From: Rikenella microfusus
GTDB taxonomy: Bacteria > Bacteroidota > Bacteroidia > Bacteroidales > VadinHA17
Reading direction: 5' to 3'
DNA length: 64,000 nt
Assembly (NCBI GenBank): GCA_020722575.1
Contig: DYKN01000007.1
Coordinates: 44,671 to 108,670, forward strand
Part shown: piece by piece, positions 1 to 7,879 of the stretch
How positions within the stretch are numbered: the stretch's first letter is position 1
Layout: each line of letters starts with the position of its first letter
The notes under the pieces: generated by a model
The model's database searches: none
Seen by the model: only the letters and a program-made list of their open reading frames with translations
Told to the model about the DNA's origin: nothing
Program-made: the position numbers and the translations under genes

Positions 1-1538
1 TAAGGAAGACTGAACTTATCAGCATATTTGGGCTGTTCACAGTCGGAAAGTGGTACTAAAGGGTTTAATGAGATTGTGCTACCCTGGCTTGCAGGCGGAG
101 CGGATTCATATCCTGTTATTGTCATGTGCTGCTTTTTCGGAGGAAGGAATGATGCGATACCTTTTAGTTCTGCACCAAACAGGCCGGGAATCATATAAAC
201 AACAAATGAAAATACAACAATTATCAGAAACAATCTGAAAATCCCATAATGGGGTACCTCACTGTCGTGAGCAAATCGTATTTTACCCATCAAATAAAGA
301 CCTGTCAATGAAAATATTACAATCCATACGGCAAGGAATAATTCTCTTGAAATGATGTTAAAACCGTAAACACTGTCTATTATGGTAAGAAATTTCATAC
401 TGAAAGCCAGCATCAGGAATGCCAGTACCACTTTTACTGAATTAAGCCAGCCGCCTGATTTAGGGAGTTTGTTCAAAGCAGCAGGGAAAACAGCAAAAAG
501 AGTAAACGGAATTGCAAATGCAAGTCCGAATGCAAACATGCCGGTTACAGGGCGCAGTACTCCTCCTCTGACAGCTTCGACAAGCAGGCTTCCTACAATT
601 GGCCCTGTGCATGAAAATGAAACCAGGACTGTTGTCAATGCCAGAAAAAATATGGCCAATAATCCTCCTCTGTCAACCTTTGAATCGGTTTTATTGATCC
701 AGCTTCCCGGCAGAATTATTTCAAATGCTCCGAAAAAAGAGATTGCAAAAACCACAAAGAGAATGAAAAATAAAATATTGGGAATCCAGTGAGTACTCAA
801 CGCATTTACTATTCCAGCACCTGCTCCTGTAAGAGAGATGATTAATCCCGGTAGAGTATAAATAATTACTATTGAAATACCATAAAAAAGGGCATTCAGT
901 ACTGTATCTGATTTTTTTTCTGATATGCGTGTAAAAAAAGCCACCGTCATTGGTATCATCGGGTAAACGCATGGTGTAAGCACACCCAGCAGACCAAGTA
1001 AAAATGATGCAAGGAAGAAGCCTATCAGCCCCTTATTTGACTCTGAAACTCCTGGTGCAGAAACCATGGCTGTATCATTTCCTCCACCACCCACTTTAAT
1101 TTCAAATTCTTCATCAGCTGGAGGAAGACATGTATTATCAGTGCACGACATGTAAGTAACTACACCTTTAACGGTAAAATTTTCTGATGATGATACAATT
1201 TTCTGCCTGAATTCTGCCTTCCCGCTGAATGTATTAATTTTATATCCAAAAGCCTCATCATATTTCTCTTCGGGCCTGGTCACCTCATAAGCCCTTCCAT
1301 CCAGTTCAAAAAAAGGTGAAGGCTCAATGGTTATTGAAGTTGGAACCGGTCCGTTTTCCGGAATATTCATTGAATATATATGGGAGCCCTCATTTATTGA
1401 AGCCGTAAAAATTATCTCATAATGGTTCTTATCTTTTTTCTCATAACCGAATTCCCAGCTAACAGGGTCCTGAATCTGAGCGATGCTGTCAGAAAAGAAT
1501 AAAAGCATAATTATCAAAAAAAGCAGATATCGTTGCAT
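1..1538 (-). CDS. dsbD: Thiol:disulfide interchange protein DsbD-like, 3' end cut by window edge
   Basis: About 512 residues can be read from the ATG at 1538 without a stop; the C-terminal end lies beyond base 1. Residues 1-20 are a signal peptide. Residues 25-150 form a DsbD-alpha-like periplasmic domain with the Cys pair C132/C137 (YMSCTDNTC). From about residue 168 come multiple membrane helices with one Cys in each of two family motifs, LTPCVYP (C190) and FSCTGP (C310), as in the DsbD beta domain that carries electrons across the inner membrane. The usual C-terminal thioredoxin domain would lie past the edge. The role is to pass cytosolic thioredoxin electrons to periplasmic thiol proteins or cytochrome c maturation. 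Family assignment is firm; the partner is inferred. Confidence 0.88.
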   Translation of the reverse strand, partial: MQRYLLFLIIMLLFFSDSIAQIQDPVSWEFGYEKKDKNHYEIIFTASINEGSHIYSMNIPENGPVPTSITIEPSPFFELDGRAYEVTRPEEKYDEAFGYKINTFSGKAEFRQKIVSSSENFTVKGVVTYMSCTDNTCLPPADEEFEIKVGGGGNDTAMVSAPGVSESNKGLIGFFLASFLLGLLGVLTPCVYPMIPMTVAFFTRISEKKSDTVLNALFYGISIVIIYTLPGLIISLTGAGAGIVNALSTHWIPNILFFILFVVFAISFFGAFEIILPGSWINKTDSKVDRGGLLAIFFLALTTVLVSFSCTGPIVGSLLVEAVRGGVLRPVTGMFAFGLAFAIPFTLFAVFPAALNKLPKSGGWLNSVKVVLAFLMLAFSMKFLTIIDSVYGFNIISRELFLAVWIVIFSLTGLYLMGKIRFAHDSEVPHYGIFRLFLIIVVFSFVVYMIPGLFGAELKGIASFLPPKKQHMTITGYESAPPASQGSTISLNPLVPLSDCEQPKYADKFSLP

Positions 1539-1562
1539 ATCAAATTATGTATTAAAACTTTA

Positions 1563-1596
1563 CAAAAATATTTAAATAAAATAATTCTACCCCAAA
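1563..1596 (-). promoter_or_regulatory. Bacteroidetes-type promoter for the dsbD-like gene
   Basis: On the minus strand a TTTG (1596-1593) is followed 22 bases later by TATTTTTG (1570-1563), a perfect match to the Bacteroidetes -7 consensus TAnnTTTG. It lies about 25 bases upstream of the ATG at 1538. Confidence 0.55.
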
Positions 1597-1643
1597 TATC
1601 ATAAATTACATACCCGGTAACAACTGTTTATGCCTTTTTGTTC

Positions 1644-3203
1644 TCAGGAAAGGTCAATTTCATTATCGTTCATGTCGAAGAAACGATATTCGAGCAGGTG
1701 ATATGAAGGCAGAGCCATTATTTTCAGGAATATTTTGTATTTTATATTCCATTTCATTCTCGTTGAGATTAAACCTTTGTTCAGGTATGCCTCAACAAAT
1801 GGGTGTACTTTGAGTAATATTTTTTTTGTTTTTACCTTTTCGATAATAGATGAAAGGGTCGTTTCTATTTCATCAATTAGTAGCAGAGGAGGTTTAACAT
1901 TTCCGGTCCCTCTGCATACAGGGCATTTTTCGGTGGTAACAACGGTAATTTCAGGTCTTACACGCTGGCGGGTAATCTGCATTATTCCAAATTTAGTAAG
2001 AGGAAGAATGGAGTGTTTTGACCGGTCGTTCTGCATTGCCTCCTTCATCTTTTCATACAGAAGTTGTTTATTTTCGGTCGATTGCATGTCGATAAAGTCA
2101 ATCACTATTATACCCCCCATATCCCTGAGTCGAATCTGTCTGGCTATTTCTTTTGCAGCTTCAAGGTTTACCTCAAGTGAGTTTGTTTCCTGATCTGTTC
2201 CTGCTTTTGATCTGTTTCCACTATTCACGTCAATGACATGAAGGGCTTCGGTATGCTCGATAATCAGGTATGCGCCATGACGAAAGGAGACCGTCCTGCC
2301 AAAGAGTGATTTAATCTGTTTTGTTATACCGAAATGGTCAAAAATCGGCAGGTTACCCCTGTAAAGCTTTACAATATTTTCCTTCTCCGGAACAATATCT
2401 CTGACATATTTTTTGATCTCATTCTGAAGAAGCTCATCGTTTACATAAATATTGTTAAACGAAACATTCAGCAGGTCGCGAAGGATAGCATTTATTCTGT
2501 TCATTTCCCCGATAAAGAGTCTCGGGGTTTTAATATCTTTTCGTATACCGGCAAAAGCACTCTCCCATTTTTTAATAAGTTCTCTCAATTCTGCATCAAG
2601 AACAGCAACTTTTTTGCCCTCTGCAGCTGTCCTGATTATCGCTCCGTAGTTCTGGGGTTTAATACTCTGCACCAGAGTTTTCAGTCTGTTCTTTTCATCC
2701 TGGTTTTCAATTTTTGTTGAAACCGAAACTTTATTTGAAAAAGGAATAAGAACAAGATTACGACCAGCCAGAGAAATTTCAGATGAGAGCCTGGGGCCTT
2801 TTGTTGAAATCGGCTCCTTGGTAATCTGTACAATTACTGTCTGCCCTGCTGAAAGTACATCGCCAATCTTCCCATCCTTTTCAATATCAGGTTCCATTCT
2901 GAATTTCTGAATAGAACCTGCTTTACCCTTTTTCTGAACCGAAAGCTGATAATACTTATGAAGAGTTCTGAACTGGGGTCCCAGGTCAAAATAATGCAGG
3001 AAGGCATCTTTTTCATAACCAACGTTGACAAAGGCCGCATTAAGTCCTGGCATTATAGTCCTTACCTTACCCAGATAAATATCACCTACCGAGAATTTAA
3101 AATTACGCTTTTCTCTGTGTAATTCAACAAGCTGCTTGTCTTCAAGTAAGGCAAGAGATATCTCTTCTTCACCCGCATCAATAATCAAATCCCTGCTTTC
3201 CAC
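1644..3203 (-). CDS. rng: Ribonuclease E/G family endoribonuclease (RNase G)
   Basis: A 519-residue single-strand endoribonuclease of the RNase E/G family, which processes rRNA and mRNA in the cytoplasm. An S1-like RNA-binding domain spans roughly residues 38-120 (GDIYLGKV...AFVNVG). The catalytic region shows the two conserved acidic motifs HVIDVNSG and GIIVIDFIDM, whose Asp residues bind Mg2+ in the family. CPVCRGTG near residue 430 matches the zinc-link motif. The length fits RNase G; the long unstructured tail of RNase E is absent. The start is a GTG at 3203 followed by ESRDLIIDAG, a usual RNase G beginning. It lies downstream of HU and the COX24-like gene, separated from them by a hairpin at 3257-3284. 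Confidence 0.95.
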   Translation of the reverse strand: MESRDLIIDAGEEEISLALLEDKQLVELHREKRNFKFSVGDIYLGKVRTIMPGLNAAFVNVGYEKDAFLHYFDLGPQFRTLHKYYQLSVQKKGKAGSIQKFRMEPDIEKDGKIGDVLSAGQTVIVQITKEPISTKGPRLSSEISLAGRNLVLIPFSNKVSVSTKIENQDEKNRLKTLVQSIKPQNYGAIIRTAAEGKKVAVLDAELRELIKKWESAFAGIRKDIKTPRLFIGEMNRINAILRDLLNVSFNNIYVNDELLQNEIKKYVRDIVPEKENIVKLYRGNLPIFDHFGITKQIKSLFGRTVSFRHGAYLIIEHTEALHVIDVNSGNRSKAGTDQETNSLEVNLEAAKEIARQIRLRDMGGIIVIDFIDMQSTENKQLLYEKMKEAMQNDRSKHSILPLTKFGIMQITRQRVRPEITVVTTEKCPVCRGTGNVKPPLLLIDEIETTLSSIIEKVKTKKILLKVHPFVEAYLNKGLISTRMKWNIKYKIFLKIMALPSYHLLEYRFFDMNDNEIDLS

Positions 3204-3256
3204 TCTTAAAGAAAACTAAAAAAACAATAGTATCTTTCAAAAAATACAAGATAATA

Positions 3257-3284
3257 AACCTAAAGATCAGGAGACCTTTAGGTT
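3257..3284 (-). terminator. Stem-loop between the COX24-like gene and rng
   Basis: A 9-bp perfect stem (AACCTAAAG pairing with CTTTAGGTT) with a 10-base loop lies between the stop at 3313 and the GTG at 3203. On the minus strand it is followed by an AT-rich tract without a clean T run, so termination or attenuation before rng is likely but not certain. Confidence 0.5.
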
Positions 3285-3312
3285 ATTTATTTTTTAACTG
3301 GCCACCGGTTAG

Positions 3313-3402
3313 CTATTTTTTCTTATGCCTGTTCTTCCTTAAGCGTTTTTTACGCTTATGGGTGGCCATCTTATGTCTCTTCCTCTTCTTCCCGCTTGGC
3401 AT
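3313..3402 (-). CDS. AURKAIP1/COX24-domain small basic protein (mS38-like)
   Basis: A 29-residue protein beginning MPSGKKRKRHKMATHKRKK and ending RHKKK, with 20 Lys, Arg or His residues. The KRKRHKMATHKRKKR core is the signature of the AURKAIP1/COX24 family, whose eukaryotic members are the mitochondrial small-subunit protein mS38. Bacteroidota genomes carry such a tiny gene next to HU. The product is expected to bind rRNA, probably as a small-subunit component; that role is inferred from the family. The gene starts 5 bases after the HU stop, so the two are likely co-transcribed. An internal ATG at 3369 is a less likely start. Confidence 0.8.
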   Translation of the reverse strand: MPSGKKRKRHKMATHKRKKRLRKNRHKKK

Positions 3403-3407
3403 AATAA

Positions 3408-3695
3408 TTATTTTTTAATCTGGTTTTTAACTTTGTTAATAAAAGATTTTGCTGGTTTAAATGCGGGAATATTGTGGGCAGGGATAATGATTGTTGTGTT
3501 TTTTGAAATGTTCCTCGCAGTCTTTTTTGCTCTTTTCTTTATTACAAAGCTACCAAAACCTCTGAGATAAACATTGTTACCACCAACCATAGAATTTTTT
3601 ACAGCTTCCATAAAAGCTTCAACGGTTTTCTGTACCGTTACTTTTTCAATACCGGTGTTTTTTGCAATTTCATTTACAATGTCTGCTTTTGTCAT
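3408..3695 (-). CDS. HU/IHF family DNA-binding protein
   Basis: A 95-residue histone-like protein, the standard HU length. The N-terminal helices (TKADIVNEIAKNTGIEK) form the dimerisation part. The beta-arm region starts at GGNNVYLRGFGSF and continues through the basic stretch KKRAKKTARN to the PAHNIPAFKPAKSF end typical of the family, where the conserved Pro intercalates into DNA. It acts as a dimer in the nucleoid and bends DNA without strong sequence specificity. It is first in a minus-strand unit with the 29-residue COX24-like gene and possibly rng, driven by the promoter at 3752-3784. Confidence 0.95.
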   Translation of the reverse strand: MTKADIVNEIAKNTGIEKVTVQKTVEAFMEAVKNSMVGGNNVYLRGFGSFVIKKRAKKTARNISKNTTIIIPAHNIPAFKPAKSFINKVKNQIKK

Positions 3696-3751
3696 GTTTC
3701 CTTAAGTTTTAAAATTCAACAAATTATTTTATTCAAGTTTTTTCAACCGTG

Positions 3752-3784
3752 CAAATATAAAAATATTATTTATTTAAATTGAAA
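3752..3784 (-). promoter_or_regulatory. Promoter of the HU gene
   Basis: TATATTTG (3759-3752, minus strand) is a perfect TAnnTTTG box; TTTC (3784-3781) lies 21 bases upstream as a -33 element. The ATG of HU is at 3695, giving a leader of about 50 bases. The remainder of the 355-bp divergent spacer (3696-4050) is AT-rich and I see no other gene in it. Confidence 0.6.
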
Positions 3785-3999
3785 CAGTTACATAAATTTT
3801 TATTTCACATTGCCATTCTTTACACAAAATCTTCTCTCCCTTAACCGGCTTAGAACAGGTGAAAAACCGCTCAAATGTATTAAAAAAACATTCAAATATT
3901 AAGCCTTAAATAAATCATAATTCCATTCGTACTGTTATTTAATTGATAATAAAAATTTTAAGTGTAATATTCCTGAGTCAGTACATATTTATCTCAAGA

Positions 4000-4031
4000 T
4001 TTCGGCATTGACATACTTTTTTTTAACTTTA
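4000..4031 (+). promoter_or_regulatory. Possible promoter of ssb
   Basis: TAACTTTA (4024-4031) matches the Bacteroidetes -7 box except for the last base, with TTTC (4000-4003) 20 bases upstream. It is 20 bases before the ssb ATG. The match is imperfect. Confidence 0.35.
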
Positions 4032-4050
4032 CATCATTAAAAGGTTAAAT

Positions 4051-4575
4051 ATGTCACTAAACAGGGTAATACTGGTTGGAAATGTCGGAAAAGATCCTGT
4101 AATAAGGTATTTCGACAAAGGTGTTGCAAAGGCGACATTCCCGCTCGCAACAAGTGAAGTATACACAAATCAAAAAGGTGAAACCATTACAACAACGGAA
4201 TGGCATAATATTGTTTTATGGAGATCTCTTGCCGAGATAGCCGAAAAGACGGTAAAGAAAGGTACTCAGCTTTATATCGTTGGAAAAATCAAGACACGAT
4301 CATATACCGACAAGGACGGTATTAACAAATACATTACGGAGATAATTGCTGATACGATGTTTGTACTTGAACGCAGGCAGGCTACCAGTACTCAGGTTTC
4401 ATACGGGGCGTCCCATGAGCCCTCTGGGAATGATAATATGGCAGAACCTCATGTAATATACAACAATGGAAAAGGCAATGGCATTTCAGAACCTGCGCAA
4501 GAACCTGAAGAACAGGGAGAATGGAATAAAGAAGAGACATTAGGAACAAAAGCGGAAGATGACCTCCCTTTCTAG
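4051..4575 (+). CDS. ssb: Single-stranded DNA-binding protein
   Basis: A 174-residue SSB. Residues 1-108 form the OB fold with the family start SLNRVILVGNVGKDPVIRY and the TEWHNIVLW strand. A flexible linker rich in Gly, Asn, Glu and Pro follows, and the protein ends in the acidic tip DDLPF, which docks SSB partner proteins. It coats single-stranded DNA during replication, recombination and repair. It is the first gene of a plus-strand run with gldE and gldD, an order often seen in Bacteroidota. Confidence 0.96.
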   Translation: MSLNRVILVGNVGKDPVIRYFDKGVAKATFPLATSEVYTNQKGETITTTEWHNIVLWRSLAEIAEKTVKKGTQLYIVGKIKTRSYTDKDGINKYITEIIADTMFVLERRQATSTQVSYGASHEPSGNDNMAEPHVIYNNGKGNGISEPAQEPEEQGEWNKEETLGTKAEDDLPF

Positions 4576-4596
4576 TGTTAACAAAAACTGAAATAC

Positions 4597-5931
4597 TTGG
4601 CTGGTTTAATTCAACTGTTTGCTCTGACCTCAATTCCAGAGTTTCTGAAATATAATGCTGATATCATTGCCGGATTAATTGTCATTCTATTACTTCTGGC
4701 ATTTTCAGCAGGGATTTCAGGTTCAGAAGTTGCATTCTTTTCGCTAAATCCAACCGATATAGCAAAAATCCAAAAAGAAAAAACAGAAAATGCAAGGGCA
4801 TTACTAACAATTATCGGGAAACCTGAAGAGCTACTTACTACCATCCTCATCCTTAACAACCTTATGAATATCGGTATTGTTGTTCTTGGATCCTACATTA
4901 CCGGCAGATTGTTTGACTTTTCAGCTTCCCCTGTTGCAGGATTTATTATTGAAGTTGTTGTTATTACTTTAATAATACTACTTTTTGGGGAAATCCTTCC
5001 AAAAATATATGCTACAAGGAATAATTACAGGTTTGCTTTACTCATGGCTCGCCCTTTTAGTTTACTATGCAGGATATTTAAACCTTTATCAGAAATATTT
5101 ATATTATCAACCCGTTTTGTCAGGAAAAGAAAATTTCGTTCTGCCCGGTTAAGAGGAATGAAAGATATTTCCGATGCTCTGGAATTTACCCGGGCTGATC
5201 TTAAAGATGAAGGAAGAATTCTGAAGAGTATTGTAAAATTCAGTGATATAAGTGCCTCGGCAATCATGTGCCCCCGGATAGATGTTATTGCTGTAAACAT
5301 TAGATCAGGTTTCAGAAATATTATCCAGACAATCACCGATTCAGGTTTCTCAAGAATACCTGTCTATTCCGGCACTTTCGATAACATTACCGGTATACTG
5401 TATGCAAAAGATGTTCTTCCCTATTCAGAATACCCCGACTCATTCAAATGGCAATCACTTATCAGACCACCATATTTTGTTCCTGAAACAAAAAAAATTG
5501 ACGAATTGCTTAAAGAATTTCAGAGCAAAAAAATTCATATGGCAATAGTTATTGATGAGTATGGAGGCACCTCGGGAATTATATCACTCGAAGATATTCT
5601 TGAAGAAATAGTAGGCGAAATTACTGATGAGACCGACGAGGATAAACCTCTTTACAGAATCATTGACCGTAATACATATATATTTGAAGGCAAAATACTT
5701 CTGAACGATTTTTATAAGATTTTAAATATTGAGGAGGATCTGTTTGTCGATATAAGGGGTGAATCAGAAACCCTCGCAGGTTTGTTGCTGGAACTTACCG
5801 GAGAAATACCTGTGAAAGGTGATAAGATTCATCATGGCAATTTTGACTTTATTATCGAATCATCCGACAAAAAGAGAATCAAAGAAGTAAAAGTAATAAT
5901 CAGATCAGATGCTGAAAAAACTGATAATTAA
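4597..5931 (+). CDS. gldE: Gliding motility-associated CNNM/CBS membrane protein GldE
   Basis: A 444-residue inner-membrane protein of the HlyC/CorC (CNNM) family. The N-terminal 190 residues hold a DUF21 region with about four hydrophobic helices. A CBS pair follows at about residues 210-345 (including FSRIPVYSG and MAIVIDEYGGTSGIISLEDILEEIVGE), then a C-terminal CorC_HlyC domain. No in-frame ATG exists near the start, so the TTG at 4597 is the likely initiator. In Flavobacterium GldE is linked to GldD function and gliding or T9SS assembly; the presence of gldD immediately downstream, overlapping by 23 bases, supports the name. Ion transport, as in other CNNM proteins, is an alternative role. 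Confidence 0.88.
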   Translation: MAGLIQLFALTSIPEFLKYNADIIAGLIVILLLLAFSAGISGSEVAFFSLNPTDIAKIQKEKTENARALLTIIGKPEELLTTILILNNLMNIGIVVLGSYITGRLFDFSASPVAGFIIEVVVITLIILLFGEILPKIYATRNNYRFALLMARPFSLLCRIFKPLSEIFILSTRFVRKRKFRSARLRGMKDISDALEFTRADLKDEGRILKSIVKFSDISASAIMCPRIDVIAVNIRSGFRNIIQTITDSGFSRIPVYSGTFDNITGILYAKDVLPYSEYPDSFKWQSLIRPPYFVPETKKIDELLKEFQSKKIHMAIVIDEYGGTSGIISLEDILEEIVGEITDETDEDKPLYRIIDRNTYIFEGKILLNDFYKILNIEEDLFVDIRGESETLAGLLLELTGEIPVKGDKIHHGNFDFIIESSDKKRIKEVKVIIRSDAEKTDN

Positions 5932-6490
5932 AGCCGCTATAGCGATGGTTCTTTTCCTGCCTCTTTTCTCATGCAGAGGAAAGAGTGTACCCAAACCAAG
6001 AGGATATTTCAGGATTGATTTTCCTGAGAAACGATACAGATTATATGACACAACCTGTCCATTCGTTTTTGAATATCCGGTTTATGGCATAATATCATAC
6101 GATATAGGTGATAATCCGGAACCATGCTGGTTTAATCTCGATTTTCCGGAATACAGGGCTAAATTGCATATCAGCTATAAAAGTATTAAAGGCGACCTAC
6201 CACATATATTAAAAGAGGCCAATGAATATGTTTATAGCCACACAATTAAGGCAGATGCTATTTCCGAACAGCCATGGCTTAATCCCGACAGGAAGGTTTA
6301 TGGAATACTTTATGAAATAAAAGGGAATGCTGCATCAAACATTCAGTTCATAATTACTGACAGCACAAGACATTTTTTAAGGGGGGCACTCTATTTTTCA
6401 GCCCTGCCAAATGAAGATTCCCTCGCTCCTGTAATTAATTTTTTCAAAGAGGACATAATACATATGATAGAATCTCTTTACTGGAAATAA
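5909..6490 (+). CDS. gldD: Gliding motility lipoprotein GldD
   Basis: A 193-residue lipoprotein with a hydrophobic leader and a lipobox ending at C22 (LPLFSC). The mature part has the GldD features PKPRGYFRIDFPEKRY near the N terminus, a CPFVFEYP segment and a CWFNLDFPEYRAKLHISY core. GldD is a Bacteroidota-specific envelope protein required for gliding and for type IX secretion in Flavobacterium. The start overlaps the end of gldE by 23 bases, indicating translational coupling. No other gld genes are in the window; two T9SS cargo proteins are (9633-11330 and 51997-53256), so a secretion role is plausible even without motility. Confidence 0.92.
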   Translation: MLKKLIIKAAIAMVLFLPLFSCRGKSVPKPRGYFRIDFPEKRYRLYDTTCPFVFEYPVYGIISYDIGDNPEPCWFNLDFPEYRAKLHISYKSIKGDLPHILKEANEYVYSHTIKADAISEQPWLNPDRKVYGILYEIKGNAASNIQFIITDSTRHFLRGALYFSALPNEDSLAPVINFFKEDIIHMIESLYWK

Positions 6491-6509
6491 TCACCTCTCT
6501 GATAAACAA

Positions 6510-7151
6510 ATGAGTTGTATAACAAAACATTATCTGAACGAATTTTCGGTTGTAGGAGTCTGGAAAATTGAAGAGGATATAAGCACACTGCTTAAAATGG
6601 CAGTTCTGGATGCAGAAGACAGGAAAAGATACCGTGAATTCAGAAGTAATTCGCGGAAGCTCGAGTTTCTCAGCGTTAGGGCACTGCTGTCTGAACTTCT
6701 CGGTAATGAAGCCAGAATTGTATACAACAAAAATAATAAACCTTTCATTAAAGATGGAAGCCATTTTATCAGTATATCCCATTCTTTCAGGCTCACTGCA
6801 ATTATGCTGAGTACAAATGAACAGGTTGGAATAGACCTTGAATATATGAATGCCAACATTGGTGCCTTTGCGTCAAAATTTATAAACAGAAGGGAGAAAG
6901 TGGTAAAAGATCCTGTAAAAAGCAGATATCACCTTTACCTTCACTGGTGCGCAAAAGAAGCTCTATATAAAATCTGTGACAAAGAAGGAATAAGCATAAA
7001 GCATAATATAATAATTGAACCCTTTGAACCTGAGGATTCAGGACAGATAAAAGGCAGGGTAAAAACTAAAAATATTGATTTATCCTTTGACCTCTTCTAT
7101 TCAAGATATGAGAATTATGCAATCGTCTGGACAAAAAAGAAGATCCTATGA
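6510..7151 (+). CDS. 4'-phosphopantetheinyl transferase superfamily protein
   Basis: A 213-residue Sfp-type enzyme that moves the phosphopantetheine arm of CoA to a serine of a carrier protein. The magnesium-binding motif GIDLE (G107-E111) and the second motif WCAKEALYK (W146-K154) are both intact, as is the preceding SISHS segment. The length fits the Sfp subgroup rather than the short AcpS. The stop codon overlaps the pcrB start in an ATGA arrangement. In this phylum such a gene commonly precedes pcrB; whether the substrate is the fatty acid ACP or a secondary carrier cannot be decided from sequence. Confidence 0.9.
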   Translation: MSCITKHYLNEFSVVGVWKIEEDISTLLKMAVLDAEDRKRYREFRSNSRKLEFLSVRALLSELLGNEARIVYNKNNKPFIKDGSHFISISHSFRLTAIMLSTNEQVGIDLEYMNANIGAFASKFINRREKVVKDPVKSRYHLYLHWCAKEALYKICDKEGISIKHNIIIEPFEPEDSGQIKGRVKTKNIDLSFDLFYSRYENYAIVWTKKKIL

Positions 7152-7876
7152 AAAAGTTCTCCATATTGCCATCAGAAAAGTCTCTGGCTTTGCTACTCGA
7201 CCCAGATAAAGCAAAAGGCAGTGCTCTCAACAGGATAATTGATATTGCTGCTGCTCACAATGTTGATTATATACTTGCCGGTGGCAGTATTACTTTCAGC
7301 AATATTGATTCGCTTATAAACAGGATTAAAAAAAGATGTTCACTTCCTGTTATTTTATTCCCGGGTAATTTACTCCAGCTTAATACCAGAGTTGATGGTA
7401 TCTATTTTATCTCGCTTATTTCAGGTCGTAATCCTGAATTGCTTATTGGCAATCATGTTATTGCTGCTCCATTCCTGAAAGACATCAGGGAAAGGGTTGT
7501 TCCAGTAGGTTATATTCTGGTTAATTGCGGGTCGAAGACATCAGTGGAATATTTAAGTCAGACGGAATCTATTCCGTCGGATAAGCCTGAGATAATCATT
7601 GCTACTGCTCTTGCCGGGGAGATGCTGGGAATGAAGATGATATATCTTGAAGGGGGAAGTGGGGCCGATAGGCCAGTTCCAGAGAAAGTTATCAGGGCAG
7701 TAAGGGAAGTTATCACAATTCCTCTGGCGGTTGGGGGAGGATTACGCAGCAGTGAACAGGTAAAAGCTGTTTATGAAAGCGGGGCTGATCTGGCCGTACT
7801 TGGAAACGGTTGTGAAAAAAGACCCGAATTGCTTATTGAGGCATGTAATGTAAGAGATTTGTTCCGCCGACAGTGA
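7148..7876 (+). CDS. pcrB: Geranylgeranylglyceryl/heptaprenylglyceryl phosphate synthase (PcrB family)
   Basis: A 242-residue TIM-barrel prenyltransferase that joins sn-glycerol-1-phosphate to a long prenyl diphosphate, making an ether-lipid precursor. Visible motifs are LLDPDK (residues 17-21), the family hallmark YLEGGSGAD (166-174) and VGGGLR (195-200) for phosphate binding. The length and the conserved YLEGGSG fit the GGGPS/PcrB family, whose Flavobacteria members have been shown to make archaeal-type GGGP. Chain length cannot be assigned here. It is translationally coupled to the upstream phosphopantetheinyl transferase through a 4-base overlap and ends 3 bases before the convergent phosphatase-like gene. 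Confidence 0.9.
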   Translation: MKKFSILPSEKSLALLLDPDKAKGSALNRIIDIAAAHNVDYILAGGSITFSNIDSLINRIKKRCSLPVILFPGNLLQLNTRVDGIYFISLISGRNPELLIGNHVIAAPFLKDIRERVVPVGYILVNCGSKTSVEYLSQTESIPSDKPEIIIATALAGEMLGMKMIYLEGGSGADRPVPEKVIRAVREVITIPLAVGGGLRSSEQVKAVYESGADLAVLGNGCEKRPELLIEACNVRDLFRRQ

Positions 7877-7879
7877 TGA

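Noticed and set aside
721..972. Separate small minus-strand gene of 83 codons inside the dsbD-like region
   Set aside because: The dsbD-like frame runs unbroken through it from 1538 to the window edge, with family motifs on both sides; the short frame is a shadow.
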